From the NCBI GenBank assembly GCA_002224055.1, contig AZLU01000009.1, forward strand, positions 379,571 through 443,570: a DNA stretch of 64,000 nt. The letters are read 5' to 3'. The notes beneath the pieces were generated by a model. It was not told the DNA's origin. It ran no database searches and saw only the letters and a list, made by a program, of their open reading frames with translations. Shown in pieces: positions 60,504-64,000 of the stretch (position 1 is its first letter; each line of letters begins with the position of its first letter). The position numbers and the translations under genes are program-made. This DNA is from Pezizomycotina sp. ARF18. Taxonomy: Eukaryota; Ascomycota.

Positions 60504-63500
60504 GCTTGTATTTTACCTTTCCTTGCCCTGCTCATGAACAAGGACCCTTGACCCATACTTCTGAGGCTAGAAGGGCGCGTGCCAGTCCTCCTTCCCGAAG
60601 GGATCAAAATAACCAACCCCCAAGGTTTAGTTTATATCAGCGACCGAGCCCACGTTTACACCATCCCCAGTCCCTTCCAAAAAGTTCAGCTCAAAACCAC
60701 CTCTTCTATGTCTCTCTTTTCTTATTTGCCTCCTTAGCCCGCTTAGCCCTGGGACGGTATTCAAGGTATTCCATGTAAATATATTCTTTTAACAGATTCA
60801 TTTTTGGAAATCGAATCCTCGCGCTCGAATGCCAAAGCCCGCTATAGCTGCATCCGTTGTACACGCCTTTCGGCGATGCCTAGAGAAGCTAAATGCAAGT
60901 TGGCGTGTAATGTGTGTAGTTTCGATGCCCGAAGAGGCGGTAACAATAACAGAGCAAAGGCTGGTGTGTCTCGCCCGAGAAGTGGCGGCGGAAAGCCACC
61001 TTTTTACTGCCACTCCTTACAAGCTTAAAAAAGCAAAACAAAAAACCAATAGACAAACATTATCAAAAATAAACAAGAACACCAAGGCTAGGAAAATCAG
61101 ATGTTATTGCTTTATTTTTTCTGTTCTGAAGTATCCTTTCTTGTAAACAAGTCCAAAATCAACAAAACAGAGTTTGACAAGGTAGACATGGGGGCTGTTC
61201 GTAAATCCTCTGCAGCTCTCTCATGTTGGAAATTTGTTTAGGGAAACGAAAATGGTTTTCATTAGTAACAGAGCAAGCAAGTTAAAACGCTTTGAAGCAA
61301 GATTATTATTATTTTTTTTGTCTGCACGAACGGGGCGCCGGATATCGTTACGTTTAAGAGAAAGAGAAGCGGTAAATCAATTTCCGTAACAGCGGAGAGA
61401 GAGAGTAAAAAGAAATAACAATCATAATAATAAATAAGTAACCGGACTTAAGGCATCCAATCAAGGGCTAAGAGAAAATGTAGAGCCCGAAGGCTTGGGT
61501 GCTTCCCGTAGCAGGAGATCGATCCCTGAGGGTGCTTGCTAGTTAGCACAGAAAACTGGTTAGACGCATGTGTTTTCTATCTAACCTCAGAGCAACTGGT
61601 TGACTTGCCCAAGGAGACAGGGCCAGGGCTTTTTCTCAGCAGTTACTGTTAGTGTACCTAGAAGATGTACAATCCATGTGAGTATAATAAGAGCGTTAGC
61701 ACCAACAAAGCGATCGCGAGATCAATCAAAAGTACTATAATACCCTGCATTTTTGTTTAGGGGAAAAAAATACTTCCGTAATTTCTGCAAGTTGTTTTTC
61801 TACTAATATTCGCATTTCACGAATTCTTCGAAAGGATGGCAAAGAAGACATTTTTATCAAAAGAATAGTAATAATAATACAAAGAGGTTAGGGAAAAAAA
61901 AAAAAAAAAGGAAAGAAAGAAAGTATAACAGGTAAAGAATAGAAAAGAAATGAGACAATCCAACGTGGAGATGTTTCATTTTACCTCATTTTTCGTCTCT
62001 GCATTTTTCGTTTGTCGCTGCACTGCTTTCGCGGTTCTAACTTTCTAGGCTGTCGTCTTGGGAGGGTTGCTAGCCTGCAAATCTCAAGGGTTTCTCCAGC
62101 GGCTGGACATACTCGGTGCTCGTCGTTGGCTTTCTTTTTTGATCATTAAACAAAGTATTATTATTATTATATTATTCCTTTTTTTTCCTACTCTCTCAAA
62201 AGTTTTCAGGTGTCGCAATGTAAATCCTCATGGGTCGTCCTTCCATTCTAACGTTACGCTAGCGATTCCTTCTTCTGGTCCAGAACCGATAGGCATGTTC
62301 TTTATCAAATTCCAACTTCAATAAAAAGAGATCGTGGTAGAAGATCGAACGATCTACTATTGAGGGGGATTTTACTTACTGCTGCGAGCGTTTTCCTATT
62401 ATACCTTTTCCGAGAAGGAAAAATTTAAGATGAATGAAAATATCTATTAAGATTATAAAGTGGTATCGTAGTTAAAAAACAACTATCAATTTTCAAAGCA
62501 GAAATTGATCTACATTTGCCCGGTCGAACTATCACGAATTACGGAAGACGTCCGTATTCGTTTTATATTATTAGTTTGTCTTAGGAAAAGAAGAGCTAGA
62601 GAAAACTAAAAACTAAAAATAAATAAGAAAATATAAAGGATTATATGACGGAATCCGCATTTGCAGCAGAAAAAAGAAGTCGGCGTTTTAAAATAAACGA
62701 TTTAGAGTGGTAGACAATAATAATAACTTCTTTTCTTCTTCACTTTTAAGACTAATAATTAAATTAGGATTTTCTAACAAAAAGTCAAAAGAAGCAGTAT
62801 ACCCTTAGAGAAATTGGCTTGCGTATTTTGCGCGTCCCTGAAATAAGGGTTTGCACTAATGTATGATGCGCGGAAGAGCGTGTCGCTTTCGTAGCGCCTT
62901 GGACTGCGATCGAGCGAAATCCCTACAAGCGTGGGTATTAGTTATTAGATGGGCTCATGAGGCTTCTTTCACCTACGGTTAGCGCTTACTATCGGTCTTT
63001 TTTTTTTCTTTTCTTTTTTTAGAAGCAGAACCGAATTCCGAACCGGCGAAGAATAGATGAAGCCTTGCACGTCTGATAGTAACGAGAGTTTCATGACTTC
63101 ACCGCTTCCCGAATTTACCGGTATCATGTTCTTTGGCTCCTTTTTCGGGGGTTGATTACCACGCTACGTTGCACCGCTTGTTGGAAAAGATAACTGTAAC
63201 ATGAACCGTCGTGAGGTCTTTCTTTCTTTTTTTTTCTAAATAGCTTTCCGTTCCAAAACATTCACTCTAAGTAGGTATATTTAGCGAAAATTTGCAACTA
63301 CCCGAGGTGTGAGCGTATTGTTTTAGAGAAGCAAAAGAGGGGGGAGGGGAATGGAACTTAGAAGTATATGCATAACACAGGATACCGTCGATCTCCATCT
63401 TTTTTTAATCAAACGGTCTCGTCTCTGCTGGCACGGGGAAGAGGGAAGCGTTAACTCATCTGTCAACCTGAGGTAACGTCAAAGTTCGGTTGGTTGGATC

Positions 63501-63526
63501 GATAATTGCCTAAAATTAAGTAAATC

Positions 63527-63553
63527 AAAAAAAAAAAAAAAAAAAAAAAAAAA
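63527..63553 (+). repeat. Poly(A) run, 27 nt
   Basis: An uninterrupted run of 27 A residues in gene-free DNA. Confidence 0.9.
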
Positions 63554-64000
63554 GTAGTAACACTAAGTATCTAAATTATTATTACCATGCAATATAACGA
63601 AAGAAATAATTGTGTGGCAACCAAAAGAAATTTCGGTTTCCTGCGACGCAATTCCAGCAAGGTGTTGGGGAGAGGCACAATTACCTCTCACTCATTCAGT
63701 ACGACGGCGCATGAAGAAAGTCGCCCATCCAAAACCCGTTACCGTTTTCTTTATTTTAGTTTGAATTTAATTTAGATTTTTGTCCAATAACGGTTTTTGT
63801 TATGAAGAAACACTTTTGCCTCGGAGGGTAGCAAGCATAAAGCTGAAAGCTCGGTTCGCGCGCGGATAAACGTTCCATCTGCAAGGCCCCTTGACGGTGA
63901 AATCCCTTTTTTCTGCAAAAAAAGCAGTTGCGATCTATTAGCGTGGTTTTATTTAGAAACACCGTTGCGCTTGCAGCAGACTTCAAGATTATTCCCATAT

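Larger units (their letters stand above)
57101..64000. other. Gene-free, homopolymer-rich right end
   Basis: No supportable gene. Long pure runs recur (T at 57919-57947, 60263-60296 and 60467-60502; A at 63527-63553), with purine tracts on either strand. The frames near 60506-61146 have a more protein-like composition but no recognised motif, and overlapping frames on both strands are equally open. Confidence 0.6.

Noticed and set aside
60506-61146. Basic plus-strand frames near the right end
   Set aside because: Overlapping frames on both strands are similarly open and no domain is recognised; kept as gene-free.

Overview
The window looks like nuclear DNA of a filamentous ascomycete (Pezizomycotina-like). 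The recognisable genes have short GT-AG introns with CTAAC-like branch sites. The protein set is also fungal: a fungal M3 oligopeptidase, COP9 signalosome subunit 1, an EF-hand aspartate/glutamate carrier, and a very long O-GlcNAc transferase with a disordered N-terminus. Genes are sparse. About seven lie in 64 kb, as GC-richer islands in A/T-rich DNA full of long A or T runs and purine or pyrimidine tracts. I cannot name the species.

Layout: 1-2.06 kb (-) is a low-complexity Ser/Thr/Asn/Ala-rich coding region running off the left edge. 2.06-22.04 kb holds no gene I can support. 22.04-23.85 kb (+) encodes a putative SANT/Myb-like nuclear protein with a 753-nt intron. Three minus-strand genes follow: M3 metallopeptidase (25.5-27.8 kb), F-box/WD40 protein (28.9-30.9 kb) and CSN1 (31.8-33.3 kb). 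33.35-40.0 kb is gene-free, carries a 107/111-bp tandem duplication, and ends in a pyrimidine-rich upstream region. 40.0-45.4 kb (+) is O-GlcNAc transferase. 48.16-50.57 kb (-) is the mitochondrial aspartate/glutamate carrier, convergent with it. 50.6-64 kb has no supportable gene.

The most striking property is technical or evolutionary. Every conserved gene is interrupted by many one-base frame changes, while the protein motifs between the breaks are perfectly recognisable. In the M3 gene I count about ten or more, mostly a missing base. Two adjacent copies of a ~110-bp repeat also differ almost only by indels. The simplest reading is an unpolished long-read consensus, so coordinates and starts are approximate and the genes are probably intact in the organism.

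Functional links: the F-box protein (likely SCF ubiquitin-ligase receptor) and CSN1 (regulator of cullin ligases through deneddylation) are neighbours on the same strand, though proximity alone does not prove a link. The other genes look like unrelated housekeeping functions. I found no convincing tRNA, rRNA, CRISPR array, retroelement coding region or DNA transposon.
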